A stretch of DNA of 7,297 bases from an uncultured bacterium (GTDB taxonomy: Bacteria > Bacillota > Clostridia > Oscillospirales > Ruminococcaceae). Under the pieces are notes generated by a model. It saw only the letters and a program-made list of their open reading frames with translations. It did no database searches and was not told the DNA's origin. The translations under genes and the position numbers were made by a program. The DNA is taken from contig CAKWRB010000062.1 in assembly GCA_934845495.1 (NCBI GenBank), positions 1-7,297 on the forward strand, in the 5' to 3' direction. This document shows, in pieces, positions 5,967 through 7,297 of the stretch (within the stretch, counting starts at the first letter, position 1; each line of letters opens with the position of its first letter).

Positions 5967-5984
5967 ACATGGTTCCTGTGTCAA
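5956..5984 (-). promoter_or_regulatory. Promoter of the gntR-ABC transporter operon
   Basis: On the minus strand TTGACA (5984-5979), a perfect -35, is followed after 17 bases by TATCAT (5961-5956), a five-of-six -10. Transcription should start near 5949, leaving a leader of about 37 nt before the GTG. It begins 17 bp past the stop of the upstream methyltransferase gene, with no terminator between. Confidence 0.78.
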
Positions 5985-6001
5985 GTGAATTTTTCCAGTC
6001 C

Positions 6002-6559
6002 TTACCGGCGCTTCTGGAAGGCGAGGATAAACGGGCAGTCCGGGATATTAATCAGGCGGTAATAGGTGGCATCAAACTCCCGGTCGCTGAGCGAGGCGGC
6101 AAAGTCCAGCAGCAGCTCGCCCTCCCGCTTGCCCTCCGGATGACCAGGATAGACCACTACCACAACGGTGCCCCCCACCTTGACCCGCTCCACCGCCTTG
6201 GAAACCGCAGCGATGGTTGTCTCGGCCTTGGTGGTGACAACATGATCCGAGGTGGGAAGGTATCCGAGGTTGAACATACCGGCATCAAATTCCCCGGGAA
6301 CATACCGGTCGAACTGCTCGTGGCTGTCCAGGATCAACTCCACATTGGCGCGCCCGCCCGCTTCCTCCAGGCGCTTGCGGGTCCGTTCCAGCGCCAGCGG
6401 CTGAATGTCGAAAGCATAGACCTTTCCCTCCGGCACCAGGTCGGAGAGATACAGGGTGTCATGCCCACCCCCCATGGTAAAATCGCAGATGATCCCATCC
6501 TTGGGGATCTCATCGTTCAAAAAGCTCTTGGCTACCTCTGTAATGGAGCGTGTCTTCAT
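6002..6559 (-). CDS. mnmM: YtqB/MnmM-like tRNA (mnm5s2U34) methyltransferase
   Basis: A class I SAM-dependent methyltransferase of 185 residues, long labelled 'putative rRNA methylase'. B. subtilis YtqB (MnmM) has been shown to methylate 5-aminomethyl-2-thiouridine at the tRNA wobble position, giving mnm5s2U34, which is the likely role here. The SAM loop DFTMGGGHDTLYL is at 26-38 (most relatives, as I recall, have GNGHDT), the ribose-binding acidic residue is D51 in FDIQ, the family motif FNLGYLPTSDH is at 96-106, and YPGHPEGK is at 137-144. The start ATG at 6559 overlaps the stop of the radical SAM gene (ATGA), with AGGGAG six to eight bases upstream, so the pair is translationally coupled, as ytqA-ytqB are adjacent in Bacillus. 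Assignment to the family is firm. The exact tRNA substrate is inferred. Confidence 0.87.
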   Translation of the reverse strand: MKTRSITEVAKSFLNDEIPKDGIICDFTMGGGHDTLYLSDLVPEGKVYAFDIQPLALERTRKRLEEAGGRANVELILDSHEQFDRYVPGEFDAGMFNLGYLPTSDHVVTTKAETTIAAVSKAVERVKVGGTVVVVVYPGHPEGKREGELLLDFAASLSDREFDATYYRLINIPDCPFILAFQKRR

Positions 6560-7297
6560 TTTATCTCCCTTCCCTTGCCCTGCCAGCTGTTCCGGCGGGC
6601 CATTTCCTGATCGATGGCATTCATCACCCGGCGTTTTTTCAGGCTCCAGAGCGGCGCCAGCAGAGTTGTCTCCTCGCCGTCGCCGGTGATCCGTTCAATC
6701 ACCACTTCGGGCGGCAGCAGCTCCAGCTGGTCACAGATGATGCCCACATACTCCTCCATGGAAAGCTCCCGGACCCTGCCCTCCCGGTACTCCTGTGCCA
6801 TCACGGTTCCTTCTATTATATAGAGCAGGTGCAGCTTGACTGCATCCACCGGCAGTTCTGCTACCCGACGCACTGTCTCCAGCATCATCGAACGGTCCTC
6901 CCCCGGAAGGCCGTTGATGAGATGTACGCAGACCCGGATCCCCCGATGTTTCAGCGCCTGGACAGCATCGACGAATTCCTGATAGGTGTGGCAGCGGTTG
7001 ATCCGCTCACCAGTGCTGTCAAAGGCGGACTGCAGCCCCAGCTCGACGGTGAGGTCAGTGCGGTGGGCAATCTCCTCCAGGTAATCCAGTACCTCCGGCG
7101 GCAGACAGTCTGCCCGGGTGGCAATGCTCAGCCCCACGGTGCCGGGCAAACCAATCAGCGGCTCAAACTTCTCACGGAGTTTCTCCACCGGCGCATAGGT
7201 ATTGGTATGTGCCTGGAAGTAAGGGATATACTGTGCTTTGGGCCACTTGCTCCGGCTGGCCTCGATCCCGGCACGGAACTGCTCCATCAGCGATGTG
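6556..7297 (-). CDS. ytqA: TIGR01212-family radical SAM protein, YtqA/YhcC-like (5' end missing)
   Basis: C-terminal part, about 246 codons, of a radical SAM protein whose gene continues past the right edge. The frame is still open at 7297 and the internal ATG at 7287 is not the real start. The iron-sulfur CxxxCxxC motif should lie in the missing N-terminus and cannot be checked. Family marks, numbered from the ATG at 7287, are YFQAHTNTYAPVE at 23-35, VGLSIATRADCLP at 51-63, ELGLQSAFDSTGERINR at 82-98 and VHLINGLPGE at 121-130, all shared with E. coli YhcC and B. subtilis YtqA. The reaction is not known to me. The ATGA overlap with the MnmM-like gene suggests a linked role in tRNA wobble-uridine modification. 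Neighbouring conserved histidines and acidic residues beyond 150 fit the family C-terminus. Confidence 0.9.
   Translation of the reverse strand, partial: TSLMEQFRAGIEASRSKWPKAQYIPYFQAHTNTYAPVEKLREKFEPLIGLPGTVGLSIATRADCLPPEVLDYLEEIAHRTDLTVELGLQSAFDSTGERINRCHTYQEFVDAVQALKHRGIRVCVHLINGLPGEDRSMMLETVRRVAELPVDAVKLHLLYIIEGTVMAQEYREGRVRELSMEEYVGIICDQLELLPPEVVIERITGDGEETTLLAPLWSLKKRRVMNAIDQEMARRNSWQGKGREIK

Noticed and set aside
5969..6610. A 213-codon plus-strand open frame opposite the MnmM-like gene
   Set aside because: The minus strand encodes a clear SAM methyltransferase there. The plus frame has no recognisable motif and is a composition shadow.
1..7297. tRNA or rRNA genes, CRISPR arrays, insertion-sequence ends, attachment sites, riboswitches
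   Set aside because: No regularly spaced repeats, transposase motifs, cloverleaf or T-box-like segments were seen. All gaps over 90 bp were read on both strands.

Overview
The window is a compact, gene-dense stretch of a moderately GC-rich Bacillota genome, most likely a Clostridia or Oscillospirales-type gut anaerobe. This is inferred, with no taxonomic marker gene present. The grounds are strong AGGAGG-type ribosome sites, frequent GTG starts, a YtrA-type GntR regulator with its ABC transporter, the ytqA/ytqB-like gene pair known from Bacillus, and a coaD gene followed by an ATPase-subunit-like coiled-coil gene. Every convincing gene lies on the minus strand, so transcription runs from right to left.

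Right to left: (1) The 3' part of a TIGR01212-type radical SAM gene (YtqA/YhcC-like) runs off the right edge. It overlaps by ATGA a YtqB/MnmM-like tRNA wobble-uridine methyltransferase gene. (2) A strong promoter (TTGACA, 17 nt, TATCAT) carries a perfect 12-bp inverted repeat over its -10 box. It drives a three-gene unit of GntR regulator, ABC ATPase and six-helix ABC-2-type permease, closed by a 12-bp terminator hairpin. (3) About 220 bp holds no recognisable gene but has a possibly broken reading frame and a 13-bp direct repeat. (4) uvrC has its own TATAAT promoter and an unusual start region. (5) After a 97-bp gap with a further promoter come rsmD, coaD and a coiled-coil protein gene, tightly overlapped as a translationally coupled unit. 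(6) The left 207 bp is non-coding, with terminator-like hairpins and an extended -10 element pointing out of the window.

By role, uvrC is nucleotide excision repair, rsmD is 16S rRNA methylation, coaD is the penultimate step of coenzyme A synthesis, and the ytqAB-like pair is probably tRNA modification. The regulator and transporter module looks like a self-repressed efflux or stress unit. I found no clear new system. The most interesting points are the operator at the gntR promoter, the uvrC initiation region, the unexplained frame at 3733-3996, and the two genes of unknown function coupled to well-known partners.
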